NCBI GenBank assembly: GCA_913776675.1
Contig: CAJYRE010000524.1
Coordinates: 1-6,410 of the forward strand
Direction: 5' to 3'
DNA length: 6,410 nucleotides
From: Rhizobiaceae bacterium
GTDB lineage: Bacteria > Pseudomonadota > Alphaproteobacteria > Rhizobiales > Rhizobiaceae
How positions within the stretch are numbered: position 1 is the stretch's first letter; every line of letters starts with the position of its first letter. Below the pieces are notes generated by a model. That model saw nothing but the letters and a program-made list of their open reading frames with translations, was not told the origin of the DNA and made no database searches. The translations under genes and the position numbers were made by a program. This document shows positions 1 to 6,410 of the stretch, one piece after another.

Positions 1-1
1 C

Positions 2-1660
2 CCCGTGCGCACTTTCGCGGAAAACCCCCGGGCCAACCGTGCCATCGGCGGTTTGGAAATGAACCGCAATCATCCTTATGATGGCGATTACGTATTTCCA
101 TCCATCAGCGTCTTGCAGGAGCCGCCAGCCGCCCGCGCCGAAGCCATGCTGCCGGAAGCATTGGAACAGAGCGCTGGCCTGTTGGAAAGTGTGCTGGAAG
201 ATTTCGGCATTCGCGGCGAAGTGATTGATGTGCGCCCCGGTCCGGTGGTGACACTGTATGAATTTGAGCCTGCCCCCGGCATCAAGTCATCGCGCGTCAT
301 TGGTTTGGCCGATGATATTGCCCGCTCCATGTCGGCGCTCTCGGCCCGTGTGGCGGTTGTGCCCGGCCGTAACGTCATTGGTATCGAACTGCCAAATGCC
401 GTGCGTGAAACCGTGTATCTGCGCGAGTTGATCGAGTGTGAAGACTATTGGGAAACCCGCTACAAGCTGGCCCTTTGCCTTGGCAAATCCATCGGTGGCG
501 AGCCGGTGATTGCGGAACTGGCCAAGATGCCGCATTTGCTGGTGGCGGGCACCACGGGTTCGGGTAAATCGGTTGCCATCAACACCATGATCCTGTCGCT
601 GCTCTATCGGCTCAAGCCCGAAGAATGCCGCCTGATCATGGTCGATCCCAAGATGTTGGAACTCTCCGTCTATGATGGCATTCCGCACCTGTTGACGCCG
701 GTTGTGACCGATCCCAAGAAGGCCGTGATGGCATTGAAATGGGCGGTGCGCGAAATGGAAGACCGCTATCGCAAGATGTCGCGTCTCGGCGTGCGCAATA
801 TCGATGGTTACAATGCCCGCGCAGCCCAGGCCCGCGAAAAGGGCGAGGTGATCACCGTCAGCGTCCAGGCGGGCTTCGATCGTCAGTCCGGCGAGATTCT
901 CTACGAAGATCAGGATCTTGATCTGTCGCACATGCCTTACATCGTCATCATTGTCGATGAAATGGCCGACCTGATGATGGTGGCTGGCAAGGAAATTGAA
1001 GGCGCCATCCAGCGCTTGGCGCAGATGGCACGTGCGGCGGGCATTCACCTGATCATGGCCACCCAGCGTCCATCCGTGGACGTGATCACCGGCACGATCA
1101 AGGCCAACTTCCCAACCCGGATTTCCTTCCAGGTGACCTCGAAAATCGACAGCCGTACCATTTTGGGCGAGCAGGGTGCCGAACACCTGCTGGGTCAGGG
1201 CGATATGCTGCAAATGGTCGGCGGTGGCCGTATCTGCCGCGTGCATGGACCATTTGTCTCGGATGCCGAAGTGGAACAGGTGGTTGCTCATCTGAAAACA
1301 CAGGGCCGCCCGGAATATCTGGGCACTGTGACGGAAGAAGATCACTCTGAGCCTGCTGGACCAACGCCTGCTGCGGTATCCGATGAAAGTTATGAACGGG
1401 TTGCGAGCAGCGCTGCGGGCGGCGATGACAGTGACGAGCTTTACGAAAAGGCCGTGAAAGTTGTGTTGCGCGACCAGAAATGCTCGACATCTTACATCCA
1501 GCGCCGTCTATCTGTTGGCTATAACCGCGCTGCATCGCTGGTGGAGCGTATGGAACGGGAAGGTCTGGTCGGTGCTGCCAACCATGTGGGCAAGCGCGAG
1601 ATCATCGCGGGTTCTGCGGTGGAGCCCAACAGCGGCATTGGTTTCCACGACGGCGAATAA
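2..1660 (+). CDS. ftsK: DNA translocase FtsK, C-terminal part (5' end outside window)
   Basis: FtsK is a hexameric ATP-driven DNA pump at the division septum that moves the chromosome termini and helps XerCD resolve dimers. The visible 552 residues hold the whole motor. With V/M at position 5 as residue 1, the alpha domain spans about 48-135 and the RecA-like beta domain about 150-435. Walker A is GTTGSGKS at 182-189 (Lys188) and Walker B is IVIIVDE at 313-319. The strongly conserved block beginning ATQRPSVDV follows at 352. A low-complexity acidic linker (about 440-475) leads to the winged-helix gamma domain (about 476-536), which in this family reads polar DNA motifs and contacts XerD. The GTG at 5 is not the start: the frame is open to the edge, and the usual four N-terminal membrane helices and linker (roughly 250-350 residues in alphaproteobacteria) are missing. 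The motor looks intact, with all key motifs present. It ends in TAA, 52 bases before a convergent gene. The family is certain; orthologue versus paralogue cannot be settled here. Confidence 0.95.
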   Translation, partial: PVRTFAENPRANRAIGGLEMNRNHPYDGDYVFPSISVLQEPPAARAEAMLPEALEQSAGLLESVLEDFGIRGEVIDVRPGPVVTLYEFEPAPGIKSSRVIGLADDIARSMSALSARVAVVPGRNVIGIELPNAVRETVYLRELIECEDYWETRYKLALCLGKSIGGEPVIAELAKMPHLLVAGTTGSGKSVAINTMILSLLYRLKPEECRLIMVDPKMLELSVYDGIPHLLTPVVTDPKKAVMALKWAVREMEDRYRKMSRLGVRNIDGYNARAAQAREKGEVITVSVQAGFDRQSGEILYEDQDLDLSHMPYIVIIVDEMADLMMVAGKEIEGAIQRLAQMARAAGIHLIMATQRPSVDVITGTIKANFPTRISFQVTSKIDSRTILGEQGAEHLLGQGDMLQMVGGGRICRVHGPFVSDAEVEQVVAHLKTQGRPEYLGTVTEEDHSEPAGPTPAAVSDESYERVASSAAGGDDSDELYEKAVKVVLRDQKCSTSYIQRRLSVGYNRAASLVERMEREGLVGAANHVGKREIIAGSAVEPNSGIGFHDGE

Positions 1661-1678
1661 TCTCATCAAATGAAAAGT

Positions 1679-1701
1679 GCGGCAGGTGATGAGCCTGCCG
1701 C
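1679..1701. terminator. Probable bidirectional terminator hairpin between convergent genes
   Basis: GCGGCAGG (1679-1686) and CCTGCCGC (1694-1701) are perfect inverted repeats, giving an 8-bp GC-rich stem around a 7-base loop. The hairpin lies in the 52-base gap between the ftsK stop (1660) and the atzF stop (1713), where both transcripts need to end. Read on the minus strand, the stem is followed by ACTTTTCATTTG, a short T-run that suits Rho-independent termination of the carboxylase-atzF transcript. On the plus strand it is followed only by GTTCTT, a weak T-tract, so ftsK termination may be less efficient. Function is inferred from position and structure. Confidence 0.75.
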
Positions 1702-1712
1702 GTTCTTGCCTA

Positions 1713-3515
1713 TTACTTCCGTTGGGCAATATAGGCCCGCCAGCCGCCCAGCGCGGTCACTTCCTGCGCACCCGCCACTGCATGGGCCTCACACAGGAAG
1801 CCAGACACTTGGCTGCCGTCATCCAGCGTCACTTTGCCCATGCCAAGCGGTGCTGGAATATTCTGCACAAACTGACCAAAGGCCGCTGGCGTCACCTTCC
1901 AAACCTCAACCTCCAGACCTGCACCCTGAAAACCGGGTTCGCGGATCAGGCCGGGCTTGGGTGGCGTGGTGTTGGGCAGCACAAACAGGCGATAGTCGCC
2001 CGCCGTGCGGCAGGATTTCACCAATTTGCCACCCGGGCCGGTTAGTTCATAGTTCAGCGGCATTCCGGTGAGATGGGCACCGACCACAACGATGGTGACA
2101 AGCCCATCATTGCCGGGTGCAACACGGCTGGCTTCGGGGATGATCGCCGCCTTGTCTTTACCCATGCCTGCGGCGAGGCTGCGGTGCATGGCATCGGCAA
2201 AGGGTGCCAAGGCATCGTCGCTGAAGGCGGGGCCAAACAGTGTTACTCCGGCAGGCAGGTGGTTGTTGCTGTCAAACCCTGCCGGAATGGCAATGGCGGC
2301 GTAGCCATAGAGATTGGCAAAATTGGTATAACGGCCAAAGTGGCCATTGCGCACAATCGGATCTGCCAGCATCTCGTCCACCGTGTAGGTGGTGGGAGAG
2401 GTGGGCAGCAGCATGACATCAAACTTTTGCCATTCCGCCTTTACCTGCTGGCCAAGGGCTTCGAGCTTATAGCGGCCTTCAAAGGCATCGACGGCGCTGT
2501 AGCTTTTGGCACCTTCGATGATGGTGCGCACGGTCGGGTCAAAATCATCTGCGTTGGTGGCAAGGAAATCCTTCACCGCCGCCAAACGCTCGGCCACCCA
2601 TGGGCCGTTGTAGAGCAATTCAGCCGCTTGGCGGAACGGCGCGTAATCGAAGGGAACGATGGTGGCTCCCAGCGATTTTGCCCGAGCAATCGCTGTATCA
2701 TAGAGCGCTTCCACCTCCTTATTGCCAACGAACTCTCGCTCAACTCCCTCCAGAACACCAACGCGAAGCCCTTCACTAGGCAAGGCGGCAGGTGTGGCAG
2801 GGCGCGAAAACGGATCAGCGGCATCATAGCCATCCATGATCTTGCGAATGGCAATGCCATCGCCCACGGTTGCCGCAAACACTGTCACCACATCGACGCT
2901 GCGGCATGCAGGCACCACGCCAACATTCGGCACAAGACCGGGCGTCGGTTTGATGCCCACCAGATTGTTGAAAGCGGCAGGCACGCGGCCAGAGCCAGCC
3001 GTATCTGTCCCGAGCGAGAACGTTGCAAGACCCGAGGCAACAGCCACCGCAGAACCAGAAGAGGAACCACCCGACACATAGGCCGGATCGAACACCGAGC
3101 GCGGCGCACCATGCGGTGAGCGGGTGCCGTTCAGCCCCGTGGCAAACTGATCCAGATTGGTTTTGCCAATCACCAAAGCGCCTGCGGCTTTCAGGCGAGC
3201 AATAACCGTAGCATCCTGCTGAGGCTCATAGGCATAGGCCGGGCATCCGGCGGTGGTGGGCAGGCCCGCCACATCGATATTGTCCTTCACCGCAAAGGGA
3301 ATGCCCCAAAGCGGCAGGCTGTTGGGCGAGGGGGCGCGTTCCAAAAGCGCTTGCGCTTGCGCCCGTAAATCCTCATCCGGTGTTGGGGTGATGAAAATCG
3401 CCGGATCCGTCGCGGCTTTGCGCCGGGCAATCACCTCTTCCACCAGTTGAAGCGGCGAGAGGCCGTCTTGATAGGCGGCTTGTACGGATGCGAGATCAAG
3501 AATTGTGGGAAGCAT
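1713..3515 (-). CDS. atzF: Allophanate hydrolase
   Basis: This cytosolic enzyme (EC 3.5.1.54) hydrolyses allophanate to ammonia and CO2, the second step of the urea amidolyase pathway. It has 600 residues, the normal length for a stand-alone AtzF. The amidase-signature domain covers about 1-455 and all three catalytic positions are visible. Lys77 lies in FAVKDN, the cis-Ser is Ser151 in GGSSSGSA, and the nucleophile is Ser175 in GTDTAGSGR; the 24-residue Ser-Ser spacing is the one seen in the family. The conserved C-terminal domain (about 468-598) begins at LVTIVVVGAHLTGMPLN. In characterised allophanate hydrolases this domain completes the breakdown of the first product, and His481 is a candidate for its conserved catalytic histidine. 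The domain separates AtzF from generic amidases and GatA. The ATG overlaps the carboxylase stop by one base and has a GGAGAA ribosome site 7-12 bases upstream, so the start is well supported. I see no frameshift or missing key residue. Confidence 0.95.
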   Translation of the reverse strand: MLPTILDLASVQAAYQDGLSPLQLVEEVIARRKAATDPAIFITPTPDEDLRAQAQALLERAPSPNSLPLWGIPFAVKDNIDVAGLPTTAGCPAYAYEPQQDATVIARLKAAGALVIGKTNLDQFATGLNGTRSPHGAPRSVFDPAYVSGGSSSGSAVAVASGLATFSLGTDTAGSGRVPAAFNNLVGIKPTPGLVPNVGVVPACRSVDVVTVFAATVGDGIAIRKIMDGYDAADPFSRPATPAALPSEGLRVGVLEGVEREFVGNKEVEALYDTAIARAKSLGATIVPFDYAPFRQAAELLYNGPWVAERLAAVKDFLATNADDFDPTVRTIIEGAKSYSAVDAFEGRYKLEALGQQVKAEWQKFDVMLLPTSPTTYTVDEMLADPIVRNGHFGRYTNFANLYGYAAIAIPAGFDSNNHLPAGVTLFGPAFSDDALAPFADAMHRSLAAGMGKDKAAIIPEASRVAPGNDGLVTIVVVGAHLTGMPLNYELTGPGGKLVKSCRTAGDYRLFVLPNTTPPKPGLIREPGFQGAGLEVEVWKVTPAAFGQFVQNIPAPLGMGKVTLDDGSQVSGFLCEAHAVAGAQEVTALGGWRAYIAQRK

Positions 3516-3517
3516 TA
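3513..3517 (-). other. TAATG stop-start overlap (translational coupling)
   Basis: Read on the minus strand, the carboxylase stop TAA (3517-3515) and the atzF start ATG (3515-3513) share one A. This arrangement is typical of translationally coupled genes whose products act in sequence, and it means both are on one transcript. Coupling itself is inferred from the geometry. Confidence 0.9.
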
Positions 3518-6410
3518 TGGGTTCTCCAAAATAAACAGAACGTCGCCAGCTTTGACATTGCGTCCGGGTGCAATCCGCAGCTCGCGCAGGCGGCCCTTCG
3601 CGTGGGCGGTGATGTTGATTTCCATTTTCATCGATTCCAGAATGGCCAGCGTGTCGCCGGGGCGTACCTCTTGCCCTTCCTCAACCATGATTTTCCAAAC
3701 ATTGCCGGGCACCGAGCTTTCCACCCCAAAACATCCGGCGGGAATATCGCCACCGATGCCGGGGCTGGCGGTGTCATCCACCACAAAGCTGTCCAGCCCT
3801 TGCTCTTTCCAGCGCTGCCGCTCGGCCTCAAACGCGGCCTGCTGGCCGGTTTTGAAAGCATGAATGCTCTCGGCATTGGCCTTCAGCTCTGCCTCATAGG
3901 CTCCATAGGAAAAGCTGCCCTCTTCAATCCGCAGCGGATAGCCACCATGCGGGAAGGCGGCGCGGGCCTCCGTTAGTTCTTCGTGCGAAACCGGGAAAAA
4001 CCGGATCTGATCAAAGAAATCCAAAAGCCACGGCTTGCCCTTACGAAACACGGGGGTCTGTCGCCAGGTGTTCCACACCTGAATGGTGCGGCCAAAAAGC
4101 TGGTATCCGCCCGGTCCCTCCATGCCGTAGATGCACATATAGGCACCGCCAATGCCCACGGCATTTTCAGGAGTCCATGTGCGGGCCGGGTTGTATTTGG
4201 TGGTCACCAGCCGATGGCGCGGGTCCAGCGGCGTGGCGACGGGCGCGCCGAGATAAACATCGCCCAGACCCATCACCAGATAGGCGGCATTGAAAATCGT
4301 GTCTTTCACCGCCTGCTCATCGGCAAGGCCATTGATGCGACGAATGAACTCTATGTTGGACGGGCACCAGGGTGCATTCGGGCGCACCAGTTCCTGATAT
4401 TTCCGCATGGCCAGTTCAGCATCCGGGTCGTTCCATGACAGCGGTAAGTAAACCGTGCGGCTCGGCACCGTGACATCCTGCGCAGGCGGAAGGCTGGCTT
4501 CAATTTCGCTCAAAAGTCCCAGAAGACGGGTGCGAGTGAGGCTGGTTCCGTCATAATGGATTTGCAACGAGCGAATGCCGGGGGTGAGATCAATCAAACC
4601 CGGAAGTTTTGCGGCTTGCACCGCCTGCATCAGCAGATGCACCCGTAGGCGCAGCGCAATATCGAGCTGCATCGGGCCATATTCCACCAGCAGATTATCA
4701 TCGCCCTGACGGCGATAAACCACCGGAACCGGGCCATCATCACGGCTGCCAATGATGGCCGATCCGGCCTTTTCCCCAACACCATGCACAACAGGCCCGG
4801 CCAGCGGATCGGCAGGACGGTTGACGGGATGAAAGCGGATTTTATCGCCGGGTTTGAACTGCCCCATTTTCCACTGTTCATCGCGGGCAATCACAGCCGG
4901 GCAAACAAAGCCGCCGAGGCTTGGACCATCCGGGCCGAGAATGATCGGCATATCGCCCGTGAAATCAATGGCACCAATGGCATAGGCATTGTCATGCAGG
5001 TTGGAGGGGTGCAAGCCTGCTTCACCGCCATCCGCTCTTGCCCACTTGGGCTGGGGGCCAATCAGGCGCACGCCGGTGCGGGCCGAGTTGAAATGCACCT
5101 CATACTCGGCCGAAAACAGGGTTTCGATGTCGTCTTCCCGAAAAAAGTCGGGTGCGCCATGCGGGCCATAGATCACGCCAACTGACCATTCACGGCCAAA
5201 AGCGGCAGGCTCATTGGCGGGTTTCGCGGTGCCTTGTGGTGCATTGGCAAGCCTTAAAACATGCCCAGCCCGCAGGGTGCCAGTGGCATTGCCGCCAAAT
5301 TGCCCAAGGCCAAAAGTGGCGCGTGAGCCGAGCACCACAGGCGCTGCAAAACCACCCTGAACAGCCAGATAGGCCCGCTGCCCTGCGCCCTGAATGGAAC
5401 CAACGGCTAGGGTTTGGCCTGCCTTGACCGTTACGGGCTGGTTATGAGCAACGGGTATCCCATCCAACAACATCGGCATGTCTGCCCCGGCAAGGGCAAT
5501 CGTCACATCCTTGAAAAACTTCAGATGCGGGCCAGAGACGGTGAGTTCCAGTGCTGCCACCTCATCCCCATTGCCCACCAGCCGATTGGCATGGCGGAAC
5601 GAACGCTCATCCATCGGTCCACTTGGCGGCACGCCGACATGCCAAAGGCCAAGGCGGCCGGGCAGTTCTTGCAGGCTGGATTGCGCACCGGGGGCGATCA
5701 CTTCCACCACATCGGGGGTAAACTGAAAATCCTTCAGCGCCGTGGTGGCGACATCGCCAGAGCGGAGCAGGTCTGAGGCGGCAATGGCTTTGAGATAATC
5801 GAGGTTTGTTTCAATGCCCCAAAGCGAGGTGGTGTTCAGCGCCTCGGACAGCGCCTTGATGGCACCTTCACGATTGTCTGCCGCAACAATCACCTTGGCC
5901 AGCATGGGGTCGTAATAGGGCGTTACTTCCGTTCCGGTCTCAATCCAGCCGTCAACCCGAACGTTGTCTGGAAACACCACTTCGGTCAGCAACCCCGCGC
6001 TTGGGCGGAAATCCGCATGAGGCATTTCGGCATAGACGCGAGCTTCAATGGCAGCACCCTTGGGTGTGAGGTGTTCGTTGCCGGTCACTACATCCTCGCC
6101 TGCTGCCTGCCGGATCATCCATTCCACCAGATCGATGCCAAATACCGCTTCGGTGACCGGATGTTCCACTTGCAGGCGGGTGTTGACTTCGAGGAAGTAA
6201 AATTCCTCGCGGGCCGGATCATAGATGAATTCCACCGTGCCTGCCGATTGGTAGCGCACCTTTTGCCCCAATGCGACGGCTGCGGAATGCAGCTTTGCCC
6301 GAACAGTATCAGAGAGACCCGGCGCTGGTGTTTCTTCAATCACCTTTTGATTGCGCCGCTGCAGCGAGCACTCGCGTTCGCCAAGGGCGATGACCCGGCC
6401 TTGGCCGTCG
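3515..6410 (-). CDS. uca: Urea carboxylase, biotin-dependent (possibly guanidine carboxylase); N-terminus outside window
   Basis: This multidomain cytosolic enzyme (EC 6.3.4.6) uses ATP, bicarbonate and biotin to carboxylate urea to allophanate, which the coupled atzF product then hydrolyses. There are 964 visible residues, counted from the first full codon at 6409. Residues 1 to about 240 are the C-terminal half of biotin carboxylase. They include Lys22 in QRRNQK, Glu60 in TVEFI, and [11 protein letters not shown] at 74-84, whose Glu, Arg and Glu match E. coli AccC 288, 292 and 296. The carboxyltransferase follows as an AHS2/KipA-like domain (about 245-525) and an AHS1/KipI-like domain (about 557-780). 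After a linker, the biotinyl domain (about 890-964) carries ESMKMEI with biotinyl-Lys928 (codon at 3626-3628). Bacterial homologues have about 1,200 residues, so roughly 215-240 are missing. The GTG at 6343 is internal, because conserved biotin carboxylase sequence ([13 protein letters not shown] and on) continues upstream to the edge. Promoter and regulatory sites lie outside the window. Guanidine as the real substrate is a serious alternative. Confidence 0.94.
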   Translation of the reverse strand, partial: DGQGRVIALGERECSLQRRNQKVIEETPAPGLSDTVRAKLHSAAVALGQKVRYQSAGTVEFIYDPAREEFYFLEVNTRLQVEHPVTEAVFGIDLVEWMIRQAAGEDVVTGNEHLTPKGAAIEARVYAEMPHADFRPSAGLLTEVVFPDNVRVDGWIETGTEVTPYYDPMLAKVIVAADNREGAIKALSEALNTTSLWGIETNLDYLKAIAASDLLRSGDVATTALKDFQFTPDVVEVIAPGAQSSLQELPGRLGLWHVGVPPSGPMDERSFRHANRLVGNGDEVAALELTVSGPHLKFFKDVTIALAGADMPMLLDGIPVAHNQPVTVKAGQTLAVGSIQGAGQRAYLAVQGGFAAPVVLGSRATFGLGQFGGNATGTLRAGHVLRLANAPQGTAKPANEPAAFGREWSVGVIYGPHGAPDFFREDDIETLFSAEYEVHFNSARTGVRLIGPQPKWARADGGEAGLHPSNLHDNAYAIGAIDFTGDMPIILGPDGPSLGGFVCPAVIARDEQWKMGQFKPGDKIRFHPVNRPADPLAGPVVHGVGEKAGSAIIGSRDDGPVPVVYRRQGDDNLLVEYGPMQLDIALRLRVHLLMQAVQAAKLPGLIDLTPGIRSLQIHYDGTSLTRTRLLGLLSEIEASLPPAQDVTVPSRTVYLPLSWNDPDAELAMRKYQELVRPNAPWCPSNIEFIRRINGLADEQAVKDTIFNAAYLVMGLGDVYLGAPVATPLDPRHRLVTTKYNPARTWTPENAVGIGGAYMCIYGMEGPGGYQLFGRTIQVWNTWRQTPVFRKGKPWLLDFFDQIRFFPVSHEELTEARAAFPHGGYPLRIEEGSFSYGAYEAELKANAESIHAFKTGQQAAFEAERQRWKEQGLDSFVVDDTASPGIGGDIPAGCFGVESSVPGNVWKIMVEEGQEVRPGDTLAILESMKMEINITAHAKGRLRELRIAPGRNVKAGDVLFILENP
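3522..3527 (-). promoter_or_regulatory. Ribosome binding site of atzF inside the carboxylase gene
   Basis: The minus strand reads GGAGAA here, with the GGAG core ending 8 bases before the atzF ATG. It matches the anti-Shine-Dalgarno consensus and lies within the last codons of the carboxylase gene. It supports the ATG at 3515 as the true start and suggests that atzF can also recruit ribosomes directly, not only by reinitiation. Confidence 0.8.

Noticed and set aside
5..7. GTG as the start codon of ftsK
   Set aside because: The frame is open to the window edge and the N-terminal membrane helices expected of FtsK are absent, so the gene begins upstream of the window.
287..1345. A 352-codon open frame antisense to ftsK with His-rich composition
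   Set aside because: It lies wholly opposite the conserved FtsK motor, has no recognisable domain, and its His/Gln-rich, unstructured composition is what the reverse complement of a GC-biased coding frame gives.
1661..1712. A small gene or attachment site in the gap between ftsK and atzF
   Set aside because: The 52 bases are mostly the hairpin and its flanks. There is no ribosome site with a credible frame, no tRNA end, and no direct repeat.
2073..3119. A 348-codon open frame on the plus strand opposite atzF
   Set aside because: It is a shadow of the allophanate hydrolase gene, rich in Arg, His and Gly, with no family resemblance. The conserved catalytic motifs on the minus strand show which strand codes.
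1713..3515. Part of a cyanuric acid or atrazine degradation cluster
   Set aside because: AtzF is shared by both pathways, but here it is coupled to urea carboxylase, and no cyanuric acid hydrolase or biuret hydrolase is visible.
4200..5700. PxpB/PxpC (KipI/KipA) 5-oxoprolinase subunits
   Set aside because: The AHS1 and AHS2 domains resemble them, but they are continuous with biotin carboxylase and biotinyl domains in one reading frame, which is the urea carboxylase architecture.
6341..6343. GTG as the start codon of the carboxylase
   Set aside because: The 22 codons upstream to the window edge encode conserved biotin carboxylase sequence, including QRRNQK, so the GTG is an internal valine.

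Overview
The window looks like ordinary chromosome of a moderately GC-rich alphaproteobacterium. The taxonomic call rests mainly on the FtsK motor. It carries the acidic insert between Walker A and Walker B (about residues 278-310) and the sequence style around the Walker B strand and the gamma domain that I associate with Rhizobiales and related orders. This is recognition by eye, not a database result.

The layout has two convergent blocks. On the plus strand, positions 2-1660 hold the C-terminal part of the septal DNA translocase FtsK, entering from the left edge. A 52-base gap (1661-1712) contains a perfect 8-bp hairpin that probably serves as a shared terminator. On the minus strand, reading leftward from the right edge, come urea carboxylase (3515-6410, its N-terminal part outside the window) and allophanate hydrolase AtzF (1713-3515). 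The stop codon of the first and the start codon of the second share one base (TAATG), so they form a tightly coupled operon.

The two minus-strand enzymes form a complete urea amidolyase route. The biotin-dependent carboxylase uses ATP and bicarbonate to make allophanate from urea, and AtzF hydrolyses allophanate to ammonia and CO2. In eukaryotes such as yeast the two are fused in one protein (Dur1,2); here they are separate. Many carboxylases annotated this way act on guanidine instead, with a separate carboxyguanidine deiminase. The genes or riboswitch that would decide this lie beyond the right edge, so the substrate remains open.

There is no tRNA, rRNA, insertion sequence, CRISPR array or long non-coding stretch that I can support. 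Almost every base is explained by three well-known protein families. I see no evidence of an undescribed system in this window.
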